Assembly (NCBI RefSeq): GCF_023715785.1
Contig: NZ_JAMBOX010000002.1
Location: 434,001 to 498,000 of the forward strand
Source: Neobacillus niacini
Lineage (GTDB): Bacteria; Bacillota; Bacilli; Bacillales; Cytobacillaceae
DNA: 64,000 nt
Direction of reading: 5' to 3'
Part shown: piece by piece, positions 8,326 to 17,663 of the stretch
Numbering within the stretch: the stretch's first letter is position 1
How the letters are laid out: the number at the start of each line of letters is the position of its first letter
Translations under genes and position numbers: made by a program
Notes under the pieces: generated by a model
What the model saw: only the letters and a program-made list of their open reading frames with translations
What the model was told of the DNA's origin: nothing
Databases searched by the model: none

Positions 8326-9246
8326 TTAGGTTAAACTAATCCGCGGATCAATGAGGAAGTAAAGCAAATCTACTATAATATTGACCACCACAACTATAAT
8401 GGCTGCCAATAGTACAGTAGCCATGATAACTGGAACATCTAGTCTTTGGATTGACTGCATCGCAAGCTGCCCAACCCCAGGGTAGTTAAAGACAGTTTCT
8501 GTTACTACAACGCCGCCAAGGAGAAAAGCGATATCCATTCCTGCATAGGTTACCGCCGGAATAATTCCGTTACGTAACGAGTGCTTAAATGTGATCCTCA
8601 GCGGGGAAGCCCCATTTGCTTTTGCAGTACGAATATAATCTTGATTGTAAACATCCACCATCGACGATTTTACCAAGCGCTGGTAATAGGCTGCACCGGC
8701 AATTCCAAGTGTTAAAGCCGGTAATATGAGGTGCATAATAGAACCAGACCCGCCAATCGGGAGGATCCCCATTTTGAAGGCCACATTATAAATCAGCCAC
8801 ATCCCAAACCAAAATACAGGTAATGATATTCCAATAATAGAAAGTACGGATATGATATAGTCAGCAATTTTTCGATTATAAACAGCGCTCAATATTCCGA
8901 GTGGAATTCCAATCAATATTTCAACTGTCCAGCCGCTAAAAGCAAGCAACGCCGTATCCTTTAGTCTGCTTAATACTAAATCCAATACTGGTTGATTGTT
9001 ATAATAGGAGAAACCAAAATCTCCATGAAGAAGCCGATTAATATAGGCGAAATATTGGACATATAATGGTTGATCAAGTCCCAGTTCATGCCTTACTTGC
9101 TGAACAACCTCTTCCGAAGCCTTCTCTCCGACAATTGCCCTGGCAGGATCCCCCGGAACGGCATATGCAATGATAAATGTAATGATAGAAATTCCTATTA
9201 AAACGACAATCGCACCAACTATACGCCGGATTAGATATGAAAACAA
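8326..9246 (-). CDS. Peptide-type ABC transporter permease (DppB/OppB-like)
   Basis: This 306-residue inner-membrane subunit has about six helices and the N-terminal hallmark YLIRRIVGAIVVLIGISIITF. The conserved DppB blocks RAIVGEKAS, LGLDQPLYVQYF and the EAA-type cytoplasmic loop YIRTAKANGASPLRITFKHSLRNG contact the ATPases. The start appears to be TTG at 9246, ten bases behind AAGGGAAG; the nearby ATG is out of frame. It forms the channel with the downstream-of-promoter partner encoded at 9265-10176, whose stop lies 18 bases upstream. Confidence 0.93.
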   Translation of the reverse strand: MFSYLIRRIVGAIVVLIGISIITFIIAYAVPGDPARAIVGEKASEEVVQQVRHELGLDQPLYVQYFAYINRLLHGDFGFSYYNNQPVLDLVLSRLKDTALLAFSGWTVEILIGIPLGILSAVYNRKIADYIISVLSIIGISLPVFWFGMWLIYNVAFKMGILPIGGSGSIMHLILPALTLGIAGAAYYQRLVKSSMVDVYNQDYIRTAKANGASPLRITFKHSLRNGIIPAVTYAGMDIAFLLGGVVVTETVFNYPGVGQLAMQSIQRLDVPVIMATVLLAAIIVVVVNIIVDLLYFLIDPRISLT

Positions 9247-9264
9247 AGTTCCATCACTTCCCTT

Positions 9265-10176
9265 CTAACGACCTGTTTTAGGGTCAAGCCAATCTCTTAA
9301 ACCATCACCTAATAAATTAAAACCTAGTGTTGCCCAAATTAAGGCAATCCCAGGACCATAAATCATCCATGGGGCGATTTGATAGATTCTCATCCCTTCT
9401 TGAAGCATATTTCCCCAACTGGCTGTCGGGGGCTGAACACCGATGCCTAAGAAACTGAGAGCAGCTTCAAGCATAATGTTTTGCCCGATTGCCAGCGTAC
9501 CCATGACAATAACGGGACCCATGATATTGGGTAAAACTTCAATAAATAAAATTGGAAAAGAAGAGGAACCTAGGGCTTTTGCTGCCTGAACGTATTCTAG
9601 CTGTTTTACTTTGAGAACTTCTGCTCGGACAACCCGTGCCATGGTTGCCCATCCTAAAATACCGATTGCTATGTAAACATTGGTAATACTAGGTTTTAAA
9701 ACGGCTACCAGTGCAATTACAAACAATAGAAATGGAAATGCCAGCATCGTATCGGTGATTCTCATAATGATCATATCAATCCAGCTACCGAAATAACCTG
9801 ACACAATTCCCATAAATACCCCAATAATCAAACTGATTAAACTGGCAAATATGCCTACCTCTAATGAGACAATCGAACCATGAACCACCCGTGATAACGC
9901 ATCCCGCCCCAAAGAGTCCGTCCCCAAGATAAAATTATCGTTCGGTTCAATTGGGGTACCAATGTCACTTAGTCCTTCAGGATATTGGGTAATTGGATTA
10001 TGGTTCGCTATTACCGGTGCAAATACGGCCATAATAGCGAGCGTGAACACCATAATGCCACCGATAATAATCAACGGATAGGACCTGGCAAATCTACTGA
10101 ATTTATTTCGTTTTTTTACCTGTTGCTGAATAGAAACGGCAGAAGCTTTTACTGTGGAAACGTTTGGATTGGTCAT
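9265..10176 (-). CDS. Peptide-type ABC transporter permease (DppC/OppC-like)
   Basis: This 303-residue second permease subunit has the family-typical soluble N-terminal tail before the first helix (LIIIGGIMVFTLAIMAVFAPVIA). It also has GTDSLGRDALSRVVHGS and the EAA loop YVQAAKALGSSSFPILFIEVLPN, and ends with the GLNLLGDGLRDWLDPK-type C-terminus. The ATG at 10176 is chosen because an AGGGGGG site lies eight bases upstream; earlier TTG and ATG codons crowd that site. It lies 23 bases from the ATPase gene before it and shares one transcript with it. Confidence 0.93.
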   Translation of the reverse strand: MTNPNVSTVKASAVSIQQQVKKRNKFSRFARSYPLIIIGGIMVFTLAIMAVFAPVIANHNPITQYPEGLSDIGTPIEPNDNFILGTDSLGRDALSRVVHGSIVSLEVGIFASLISLIIGVFMGIVSGYFGSWIDMIIMRITDTMLAFPFLLFVIALVAVLKPSITNVYIAIGILGWATMARVVRAEVLKVKQLEYVQAAKALGSSSFPILFIEVLPNIMGPVIVMGTLAIGQNIMLEAALSFLGIGVQPPTASWGNMLQEGMRIYQIAPWMIYGPGIALIWATLGFNLLGDGLRDWLDPKTGR

Positions 10177-10199
10177 GAATTTCATCCCCCCTGACAAAA

Positions 10200-11171
10200 C
10201 TATTGATTATATATATGACAAGAAACGAAGTGTCCCTTGCCTGCATCCTTCCATTGCGGTTTTTCCTGTCTACACATATCCATTACTTTTGGGCATCTTG
10301 TATGAAACGGACAGCCAGCCGGTGGATTTGAGGGGCTAGGCAAATCTCCTTTTAACATAATTCGTTCAATCTTTCGATTCGTATCCGGTAAAGGAATGGC
10401 TGATAATAAGGCTTGTGTGTAAGGATGAAGCGGATTGTTAAATAACTCAATTGTTTCAGCCATTTCGCACATTTGTCCTAAATACATCACGATAATTCTG
10501 TCGCTTATATGCCTTACTACACTAAGGTCGTGTGATATAAATAGGTACGTTAGATTGAATTCTTCTTGCAAGTCTTCTAATAGATTAATAATTTGAGATT
10601 GGATTGAAACGTCCAGCGCAGAAACCGGCTCATCCAAGACTAGCAAACTTGGATTTAGAGCTAATGCTCTGGCAATTCCGATCCTTTGTCTTTGCCCACC
10701 AGAAAACTCATGTGGATACTTATGAATAGAGGATGGGTCTAAGCCGCATTGTTCCAAAAGCGATAATACTCTATCCTTTCTCTCCTTTTTGTCATACAGA
10801 TTATGAATCTTCATCGGTCTTTCAATAATCGAGCCAACTTTATATCTCGGATTAAGGGAGGAAAACGGATCTTGAAAAACGATTTGCATTTCACGGCGAA
10901 GTTTTTTTAATGTTGCATAATCAGCAGTTGTAATGTCTTTATTTTTAAAAATGATTTCCCCGCTGGTCGGGTCTTCAAGGCGAATGATGGTTTTCCCTGT
11001 AGTCGACTTTCCGCAACCAGATTCACCAACAATCCCTACAGTTTCTCCTGCTTCGACAGAAAAACTGATATTATCGACAGCTTTAACGTGCCCAACCGTC
11101 TTTTTTAAGAGACCCTTTTGTATAGGAAAATACTTTTTTAAATTCTTTACTTCAAGCAACGTTTCCGTCAT
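10200..11171 (-). CDS. Peptide-type ABC transporter ATPase (DppF/OppF-like)
   Basis: This 323-residue ATPase has Walker [10 protein letters not shown], signature [15 protein letters not shown], Walker [13 protein letters not shown] and switch histidine FISHDLSVV. The C-terminal OppF extension contains the four-cysteine segment around [16 protein letters not shown], found in oligopeptide transporters and in some cases holding an iron-sulfur cluster. Its ATG overlaps the stop of the preceding ATPase gene by 4 bp (ATGA), which implies translational coupling and a heterodimeric ATPase. Confidence 0.94.
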   Translation of the reverse strand: MTETLLEVKNLKKYFPIQKGLLKKTVGHVKAVDNISFSVEAGETVGIVGESGCGKSTTGKTIIRLEDPTSGEIIFKNKDITTADYATLKKLRREMQIVFQDPFSSLNPRYKVGSIIERPMKIHNLYDKKERKDRVLSLLEQCGLDPSSIHKYPHEFSGGQRQRIGIARALALNPSLLVLDEPVSALDVSIQSQIINLLEDLQEEFNLTYLFISHDLSVVRHISDRIIVMYLGQMCEMAETIELFNNPLHPYTQALLSAIPLPDTNRKIERIMLKGDLPSPSNPPAGCPFHTRCPKVMDMCRQEKPQWKDAGKGHFVSCHIYNQ

Positions 11172-12148
11172 TCACCAACAGCCTCCTTGTTCATCCAACA
11201 GCTTACTCGATGTTCAGAATCAACAGTTGCTAAGCTGGGGGCGTTATTTGTGCAAACATCCATGGCAAAATCGCATCTTGGTGCAAATCGACAGCCAATG
11301 GGCATATTTGTTAGAGAAGGAACATTCCCTCTAATTGGCTTTAATCTTTCTCTTTCACCGGTTAATTTTGGAATGGACGAGAGCAGTCCTTTTGTATATG
11401 GGTGTTCAGGTGAATTAAACAGCTTGCTCGTAGTTCCCTCTTCCACTACTTTGCCCGCATACATAATGGTTGCTCTATCACACATTTCTGCCACTACACC
11501 TAAATCATGCGTAATGAGCAGCAGCGCCATATTATGGTCCCTTTGCAGATTTTTAAGTAAATCAAGAATCTGAGCTTGGACTGTTACGTCAAGGGCTGTG
11601 GTCGGTTCATCTGCGATAAGCAGCTTGGGATTACAAGCCATTGCCATGGCAATCATGACCCGCTGTCTCATCCCTCCGGACAGTTGATGCAAGTAGGAGT
11701 GTTCAATCAATTTTGGGTTCGGGATACCAACTAAGTCCAATAGCTCTAAAACTATGTTCCTGATTTGGCTCTTCGTTAATTTTTGGTGAAGTCTTAAAGG
11801 CTCGCTGATTTGATCGCCTATTCGCAGTACTGGATTTAGAGCAGTCATCGGCTCTTGGAAAATCATCGCAATGTCATTGCCGCGAACCTTTCTCATGGCT
11901 GGTTCTTTATAGTTCAAAATATTATTGCCATTTAGGTTAATTTCACCAGATACTTGAGCATTGTTGGCCAATAGACCCATGATTGCTAGTGAAGTAACAC
12001 TTTTACCACAGCCAGATTCGCCAACAAGGGCAACGGACTCACCCGGCATAATTTTAAAGTTGATTCCTTCGATTGCATTCAAGGATCCATCCAGTGTTTT
12101 AAAACCTATAGAGAGATTCTTAATTTCTAATAGAGGCTTTTTATCCAT
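11168..12148 (-). CDS. Peptide-type ABC transporter ATPase (DppD/OppD-like)
   Basis: This 326-residue ATPase has Walker [10 protein letters not shown], signature [15 protein letters not shown], Walker [14 protein letters not shown] and ITHDLGVV. The C-terminal [15 protein letters not shown] cysteine segment matches its partner. The ATG at 12148 lies behind AAGGTGGGG; the TTG nine codons upstream has no such site and falls in the palindromic operator region. It is the first gene of the importer and has a promoter-like sequence about 70-100 bp upstream, so the importer may be transcribed both from there and by read-through from the hydrolase genes. Confidence 0.94.
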   Translation of the reverse strand: MDKKPLLEIKNLSIGFKTLDGSLNAIEGINFKIMPGESVALVGESGCGKSVTSLAIMGLLANNAQVSGEINLNGNNILNYKEPAMRKVRGNDIAMIFQEPMTALNPVLRIGDQISEPLRLHQKLTKSQIRNIVLELLDLVGIPNPKLIEHSYLHQLSGGMRQRVMIAMAMACNPKLLIADEPTTALDVTVQAQILDLLKNLQRDHNMALLLITHDLGVVAEMCDRATIMYAGKVVEEGTTSKLFNSPEHPYTKGLLSSIPKLTGERERLKPIRGNVPSLTNMPIGCRFAPRCDFAMDVCTNNAPSLATVDSEHRVSCWMNKEAVGE

Positions 12149-12173
12149 ATTCCCCACCTTTTCAGAAACAGTC

Positions 12174-12247
12174 AACTGTTAACAGTTAAATGTTAATTTT
12201 TTCAATTTATTGAAAATATAATATATTAACTACTAGCTTTTCGTCAA
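12174..12247 (-). promoter_or_regulatory. Promoter and palindromic operators upstream of the importer genes
   Basis: On the minus strand TTGACG (12242-12247) and TATTAT (12218-12223) are 18 bp apart. Just downstream lie TTTCAATTTATTGAAA (12200-12215) and the perfect 14-bp palindrome AACTGTTAACAGTT (12174-12187), both before the ribosome binding site. Their position between promoter and start codon suits repressor binding; the GntR protein of this locus is the obvious candidate. Confidence 0.55.
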
Positions 12248-12355
12248 GTAATTATCAGAATTTTTCGCAAAGAAATACAAAATACTCAATATTTAGACGA
12301 AAATACTCGAAAACAAAAGAAAAAAAAGATTAATCAAGAGAACTTCTTAAAAGGA

Positions 12356-14119
12356 CTAAATTTCAACATCTACTATTCTTTCATTTTTAATGATTGCCAC
12401 CATCTGCTTTGCCTCCCGGAGTGCTATTTTTAACAAGTAATTCACTTTATTAATTTTTCGATTAATGGAAGTTTTCAACAGGTTAAACTCGTGTGTATCT
12501 TTTTCAAGCTTAGAAAGTTCATAAATCGATGCCAGGATTGGTATTGGCGCAAAAGAGACTGCAGGATCATGTTCAAAGATGTCGGTAGAAACATAATTTA
12601 GAGGTACAAGGATGCGGGATAGATTCATGAGCGATTGATTCACTTTTCTCCGTACCTCATTAGAGTTGTGCTCTGGTAGATTTTCATAAAATGCAGTCAA
12701 CAGGTTATTCAGCTGCGATAATCGTTGCAGCGTTAGCGCCAAACAGATTTTATCCCCCGCGGTTTTCTGATATCTAGAAATATGGTGAGACAACTCCTCG
12801 ACTGCGGCCAGTTGATTGATTGGCAAAATGGGATCAGTTAATACTTTGAACAGGGAAAGAACATAAATTTCACAATCACGCTTTAGTATAGCGGGATCAA
12901 TCTTGTCAATGGTATCTTCAACGGTGTGCCACCACCAGCCGTAGCCGCCTGCTTCTTTACCTTTAAACACTTTAAATACTTTTTGGGACATCGGATCGTC
13001 TGACAATGGCTGCTCAGACATACCCATAAACAAGGATGGGACTCCTGCCCCCCAAAAAGATTGATCTGCATATTTTCCATACCGCTTGCCAATATACTCC
13101 TGATCTGCAATGTGTTTAATAAAAAGGGACCCAATATCCATTGTTTCAGCCATGCAATCAGCTTCACTTACAATAGTTGCCCCTCTTCCTCCAACAGAGT
13201 CAATGTAAAAATGCATAACACAATTTTCATGAATCTCTTCCCAATGTTGGTCTGCATAATTCTGTGAACCAGCATACCTCCCGTGGGAATGACCTGACCA
13301 AAAGCCGAACCGAATTGACCGTTTTAATAAATGCTGATATTTAGAAAGCACCCTTGCACTTTCCAGCATGACAGCATTTGCAGAGCCATTATCCATTGCG
13401 CCATAATGCCATGAATCAATATGACCACTAAATAGGACAAAATGATTTGGCTCTTCAGTTCCTTTAATCTCGGCAGTTAGAGAAGGAATCAATGTCCATT
13501 TCGTCTCCACATTGGCATGGATTTTAACACAATCTAACCCTTTATTGATTAATTGGCGAAGCTCTAACCCACTTTTATCATTTATTGAGATGACCGGAAT
13601 TTTCGGCATTTGCTCAATATTTTCCTCGGATGGGCTTCCCCAAATCGTTGAAACAATCATTTCATGGGTGTATGGTCCATTGATAAAGATCGCTCCGGAT
13701 GCCCCTGCAGCTTCCAAACCTTTCAGGACGACAGGTGAAGCAATTCCTTCTATAACCGCAATTTCCCCAGAGTTTAACTGGATTTGAACTGGCGAATATT
13801 CCCCCAAATATACAGGTTTGCCTACTAATCCTCCTTCATCCGTGCTTGGAGCCATTGAGTGCGTAATACATGAAATCTCCCGGTTCCCGGCGATTAATTT
13901 AGCATCACCCGGTAGTGAAATGTAGGCGTTGTGGAAGCTTAAATCGGTTTTTAATCCATAGTTTTCCAATGTATTCTTTGCGTATTGAAAGGCTCTCAAT
14001 TCCTCCTCTGAACCTGATAATCTAATTTCCTTAGCTATTTCTCTGTTGTACTCCATTAGTTGACTTGTATTTATGTTTAATAAAATTTCCTTCTCTATTG
14101 AACTCAAATTCTCTTTCAA
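12356..14119 (-). CDS. M28-family peptidase with PA domain and altered catalytic motif
   Basis: This 587-residue protein has an M28 fold interrupted by a protease-associated domain (about residues 95-205). Zinc-ligand candidates are H233 (SGHIDSW), D243 (AMDNGSAN), D308 (FYIDSVGG) and H398 (WWWHTVEDT). The position that normally reads AEExGLxGS instead reads SGHSHGRYAGS (275-285), so the general-base Glu and one ligand Glu are replaced by Ser278 and His279. The start is a TTG at 14119 behind GAGGGGG. No signal peptide is visible, so it should act inside the cell on imported substrate. It is either a divergent metal hydrolase or one with a changed mechanism. Confidence 0.82.
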   Translation of the reverse strand: MKENLSSIEKEILLNINTSQLMEYNREIAKEIRLSGSEEELRAFQYAKNTLENYGLKTDLSFHNAYISLPGDAKLIAGNREISCITHSMAPSTDEGGLVGKPVYLGEYSPVQIQLNSGEIAVIEGIASPVVLKGLEAAGASGAIFINGPYTHEMIVSTIWGSPSEENIEQMPKIPVISINDKSGLELRQLINKGLDCVKIHANVETKWTLIPSLTAEIKGTEEPNHFVLFSGHIDSWHYGAMDNGSANAVMLESARVLSKYQHLLKRSIRFGFWSGHSHGRYAGSQNYADQHWEEIHENCVMHFYIDSVGGRGATIVSEADCMAETMDIGSLFIKHIADQEYIGKRYGKYADQSFWGAGVPSLFMGMSEQPLSDDPMSQKVFKVFKGKEAGGYGWWWHTVEDTIDKIDPAILKRDCEIYVLSLFKVLTDPILPINQLAAVEELSHHISRYQKTAGDKICLALTLQRLSQLNNLLTAFYENLPEHNSNEVRRKVNQSLMNLSRILVPLNYVSTDIFEHDPAVSFAPIPILASIYELSKLEKDTHEFNLLKTSINRKINKVNYLLKIALREAKQMVAIIKNERIVDVEI

Positions 14120-14295
14120 ATCGATTCAACCCCCTCGTAAATCAGCCTTTTCTGCAGTGGCTGCCGCCCATTTATGCTCAAGAATTCCCATTTCATAATT
14201 GCCTCACTATTCCGCTCCAATCCTGCGTGCTTTCCTAGTAAACCTTTCTGTTTTTAACCCTAATTTTTTATGTAAATTAAAAACTTCATTCTTTT

Positions 14296-14330
14296 ATAGA
14301 AGGTGAAACCTATAAAGCTTCACCTTCTAT
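14296..14330. repeat. Perfect 12-bp-arm hairpin between the DUF885 and M28 genes
   Basis: ATAGAAGGTGAA (14296-14307) and TTCACCTTCTAT (14319-14330) form a long perfect stem with an 11-base loop. On the minus strand it is followed by AAAAGAATG, not T residues, so it is probably an mRNA processing or stabilising structure. The remaining 190 bases up to the M28 start hold nothing I can identify. Confidence 0.6.
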
Positions 14331-14341
14331 CCGGCTTAGAA

Positions 14342-15616
14342 TTATTGGTTTAATGTATTGAACGCATCAAACGGTTTGTCGTTTAATTGGCTGATTGCCT
14401 TAATAAACGTATTAGTTGTATGCGGTGTATCATAAAGAATACTAAAATACTTTGCCCGTTTTTCTTTCGGTGTTTCTTTATAGGAGTTGCCAACCATCCA
14501 GCGTCCATGGTAATAGCATGGATAGTAGGTTTTCTGAACTGGGTCGGAGAAGAACCTGAAGCAATTGTTTGCTTCGATTTCTGTTATTCCACCACGGTTA
14601 ACCATGTAATCAATTGCTTCGTCCTTTGAGACTTCGCCAAGATTATACAAATAACAAGCATTTGTCATAAACATCCGCTGGTAATCGAGATAATTCCTGG
14701 CCAACAAATATTGCTGTTTTTGTTCAATGCTCACTCCTGGCGTATCTTCATTAATATCGTCCCAACCTAAGAAACTTAAGGCCGTTTCTGGACCGCCCTC
14801 AAATAGAGCGTTGGTTGGGCTGCAAATTAAATAATAGGAAGCTTCAAGCGGCAGTTTCCCCTGCTGATAGAGATAATCCCAGCGGCAGTAGAAGGCCTGA
14901 TGTCCCGGGTATCCTTCATGTGTCATAATTTGGGCTAAGATGGGCTCTGTCCATGGCCGGTCAATATTGAAGGTTAAGTTCCCCCGGAAGTTTCCAGTAT
15001 ATTTGGAATAACCGCTCCAAAATACTCCCCTTATCGATTTAATCCAATCAATGCCATCCTCTTCCGGGAGGCCGATGACCCGTTTTAAGGTACCAAGTTT
15101 GCTCCTCTCCCGGAAATTCTCAGCTACGGTTGTAACAGCATCTGGGGCAATGATTGTATCAGAGCGCCACGCAGCTGCTTTATCCTTTAAAGTTCCCTTG
15201 TAACCGAGATCGGTTAATCCTTTTTCAACCAGTTCTTTCGCATAGTCTATCTGGATATCGGAAATTAATGTGGCCGGAAGTTCTTGAATATTAGCAATGA
15301 GCTCATCGTATGGAATCCGATCACCTTGAAGGCTTCTGGCAAAATAACGGAACGCATTTACCATTGCTCTCAAATATTCTCCTTCATGACCTTCTTTGAA
15401 TTGTACAGCGGTATTTACCTCATCCAGGGCCCTGCCTATTTCATCAAAAGTATTTAATGACGGTGAAATGCCACTGTAGCTAGCAGTTGCAGTTTCTTGG
15501 CCATACAACTTCTGCGTTTGCTCGTTTATACTAACAACGATATCGACGAATTTTTCTCCAATAGGCTCTTCCGTCCAGCGCAGCACATCTTTTTTCTTAT
15601 TGGTTAACGGGTTCAT
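14342..15616 (-). CDS. DUF885-family putative zinc metallohydrolase
   Basis: This 424-residue protein carries THEGYPGHQ (about residues 230-240), the HExxH-like zinc motif that marks DUF885 proteins, with a downstream acidic helix GGPETALSFLG as a possible third-ligand region. The family is alpha-helical and related to carboxypeptidase-like metallopeptidases; few members have a known substrate. Its ATG overlaps the end of the creatininase-like gene by 20 bp and follows GGAGTG, which shows tight co-transcription. It has no signal peptide. A role in hydrolysing the imported substrate is inferred from neighbours. Confidence 0.8.
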   Translation of the reverse strand: MNPLTNKKKDVLRWTEEPIGEKFVDIVVSINEQTQKLYGQETATASYSGISPSLNTFDEIGRALDEVNTAVQFKEGHEGEYLRAMVNAFRYFARSLQGDRIPYDELIANIQELPATLISDIQIDYAKELVEKGLTDLGYKGTLKDKAAAWRSDTIIAPDAVTTVAENFRERSKLGTLKRVIGLPEEDGIDWIKSIRGVFWSGYSKYTGNFRGNLTFNIDRPWTEPILAQIMTHEGYPGHQAFYCRWDYLYQQGKLPLEASYYLICSPTNALFEGGPETALSFLGWDDINEDTPGVSIEQKQQYLLARNYLDYQRMFMTNACYLYNLGEVSKDEAIDYMVNRGGITEIEANNCFRFFSDPVQKTYYPCYYHGRWMVGNSYKETPKEKRAKYFSILYDTPHTTNTFIKAISQLNDKPFDAFNTLNQ

Positions 15617-16325
15617 AGTTCACACTCCATAAATCTTCAATATCCTTTAAGACTAGCTTCAGCATCAGTTGAAACAATTTCTCTCCATTTTCTGCAGTAG
15701 CATTCCCTGCGTTGCCAGAGAAGCCATCTTTATACATCACTTTTCCACTCTTTGGAAACTTGATTTTTGGATTTAACATAATCTTGTGCTCTCCGACGAT
15801 GGACGGGTCAGCCAGCTTTTCATCAATTGCCAGCATTAATGACGTCTCATCTTCTCCCCCATGACCCGGGCTTTTAGTGATTTCCAATATCTGTTCCCGG
15901 TAATCCGTCCACCAGTTAATCGTTAACACCTTCATCCCTAAATCAGCCAGCTTTTCCGACACAACCATCAGGCTTGGTATATTTCCGCCATGGCCATTAA
16001 ATAAAATGATTTGGTTAAAACTATTTCTATGAAACTCCTTACCAATTTCATAGACATATTGCGTGAAAGCTTCAGCAGAAATATCAATTGTTCCTTCAAA
16101 AGGCGCTAGTGACCATGAATGGCCATACGGAACCTCAGGTGCCATAATAACCCGATCACCGATCACCTTATCCAAGCGGCGGACAAATTCACGCGGTATC
16201 CAAACGTCTGTTCCTAATGAGCTGTGCGGACCATGTGTCTCGATCATGCCGATTGGCAAAAGGACGGTATCTGCAGTCTTTTTTGCTTCGATAAATTGTA
16301 ATTGTGTAAGGTTCATCATGTACAT
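15597..16325 (-). CDS. Creatininase-family amidohydrolase
   Basis: This 242-residue protein has the creatininase-family metal motifs: MIETHGPHSSLGTDVW (Glu, His and Asp ligands), LFNGHGGN, and GHGGEDETS with the second-site Glu. The family covers creatinine amidohydrolase, formamide deformylases of flavin and F420 synthesis, and the mycofactocin peptidase MftE. Hydrolysis of a cyclic or peptide-like amide is thus plausible, but the exact substrate is unknown. The ATG at 16325 is chosen with GAGTGG nine bases upstream. The M20 gene ends 14 bases before it. Confidence 0.85.
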   Translation of the reverse strand: MYMMNLTQLQFIEAKKTADTVLLPIGMIETHGPHSSLGTDVWIPREFVRRLDKVIGDRVIMAPEVPYGHSWSLAPFEGTIDISAEAFTQYVYEIGKEFHRNSFNQIILFNGHGGNIPSLMVVSEKLADLGMKVLTINWWTDYREQILEITKSPGHGGEDETSLMLAIDEKLADPSIVGEHKIMLNPKIKFPKSGKVMYKDGFSGNAGNATAENGEKLFQLMLKLVLKDIEDLWSVNYEPVNQ

Positions 16326-16339
16326 ACTTTTCACCCACT

Positions 16340-17479
16340 CTATTTATTTCCATATTTTAAGATTATTTCTGCTAATAATGCGGCTCTATATGGAAGATTG
16401 GTTAAATCAACATGTTCGTTTTCGGAGTGAGCGCCATCTCCGATGGGACCAAGTCCATCAATAGTAGGAACACCAATTTCTGCGGTAAAGTTCCCATCAC
16501 TAGCTCCACCGGACGATCCTTCCCTTAATTCATAACCATGCGAAGCCGCAATTTCCTGCAAATCCTTATACAATTGAATAACTGCTTCGGTCCGTTCCAG
16601 TGGATAGCGCTCTATTTTACCGGTTACTGTTAGTTTTGTACCATTGATAAAATGGGGACGGTTCAAAATGATTTCTGTCAGTTCTTCTGCCTGGGCTTTT
16701 TTCGTGATTCTAACATCTATTTCCGCTTCTGCTTCTTTGGCAATCACATTCATGCGAGTTCCGCCTTTTACCACCCCTACATTGACGGATATCCCTTCAT
16801 CACGATTGGCAAGCTTTTTTAAATCAAGAATTTGCCAGGCTAATTCCTCGATTGCACTTGCTCCCTCCCATGCATTAATTCCTGCGTGAGCTGAGATACC
16901 CTCAATTTTCAAAAGAAAGCTGCCGGCGCCTTTTCGTTGCGTTTTGACTGCTCCATCTGGACCAATGCTTGATTCAGGCACAAACACAACGAAACTTTTT
17001 TCCGCCTCTCTCATGATGATATCTCTGGAATATTCGCTGCCAATCTCTTCATCGGTTGTAACCAAGAAGGTTATTTTTCTTTTTAGAGAGGCGCCCGTTT
17101 CTTTTAAAGCTTTCATCGCCCAAAGTGTAACAGTTAGTCCGCCCTTCATATCAAAGACTCCGGGCCCGTAAAGGATGTCACCTTCCCGTTTGATTGGAAG
17201 AGCCCCTTCATCCCATACAGTATCCATATGGCCGATAACAAGAATTTGGTCAGAATCATTTCCTTTTCCGTAGGTAAATTTATATTGATTGCCAACTTCC
17301 GTTTGTTCAATTTGTTCGACAGAACCGCCAATTAAACGATCAAATTCATGTTTTAAAATTTCTCCGCACCTATCTGTCAAAGTCTTCTTGTTTGAAGGTG
17401 ACTCAGCTTTGGTAAGGGTTAACAAAGTTTCCGTAATAGCGTTATGCTGTTTCTTCAAATAGTTAAGGATTATAGACAT
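16340..17479 (-). CDS. M20-family metallopeptidase, carboxypeptidase G2-like
   Basis: This 379-residue zinc exopeptidase has metal and catalytic residues in GHMDTVW, FDMKGG (bridging Asp), TTDEEIGS (catalytic and ligand Glu), PESS and SENEH (last His). The inserted dimerisation domain shows GISAHAG. It most resembles glutamate carboxypeptidase/CPG2 enzymes, which release C-terminal glutamate or other acidic residues from acylated substrates. The ATG at 17479 follows GGAAGCAGGAAAA. The frame stays open for 64 further codons upstream to the end of the previous gene; that stretch is treated separately. Confidence 0.9.
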   Translation of the reverse strand: MSIILNYLKKQHNAITETLLTLTKAESPSNKKTLTDRCGEILKHEFDRLIGGSVEQIEQTEVGNQYKFTYGKGNDSDQILVIGHMDTVWDEGALPIKREGDILYGPGVFDMKGGLTVTLWAMKALKETGASLKRKITFLVTTDEEIGSEYSRDIIMREAEKSFVVFVPESSIGPDGAVKTQRKGAGSFLLKIEGISAHAGINAWEGASAIEELAWQILDLKKLANRDEGISVNVGVVKGGTRMNVIAKEAEAEIDVRITKKAQAEELTEIILNRPHFINGTKLTVTGKIERYPLERTEAVIQLYKDLQEIAASHGYELREGSSGGASDGNFTAEIGVPTIDGLGPIGDGAHSENEHVDLTNLPYRAALLAEIILKYGNK

Positions 17480-17663
17480 TTTTCCTGCTTCCTTCCATTT
17501 GGCAGTACCGCCTGTTTTGTTACGATAATAAATGCATTTAGCTATGGTTCCACGTCCTAAAGGGTACGGAGAATATCTTGGACCACTTCCACAGGAGAAA
17601 GTCCCTTTCTTCTGTAAAGTTCCGCTGTTTCCTTTATGGTAAGTTGGTACCATTGTTTCATCA
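17480..17663 (-). other. Open in-frame stretch before the M20 gene, function unclear
   Basis: These 184 bases separate the aspartoacylase-like gene from the best M20 start, yet they stay open in the M20 frame for 64 codons. They would encode a Gly-, Tyr- and Lys-rich segment with two cysteines (GTFSCGSGPRYSPY and GTIAKCIYYRNKTGG). It could be an N-terminal extension, a vestigial small gene or a structured leader. No good start codon with a ribosome binding site is seen at its beginning. Confidence 0.4.
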
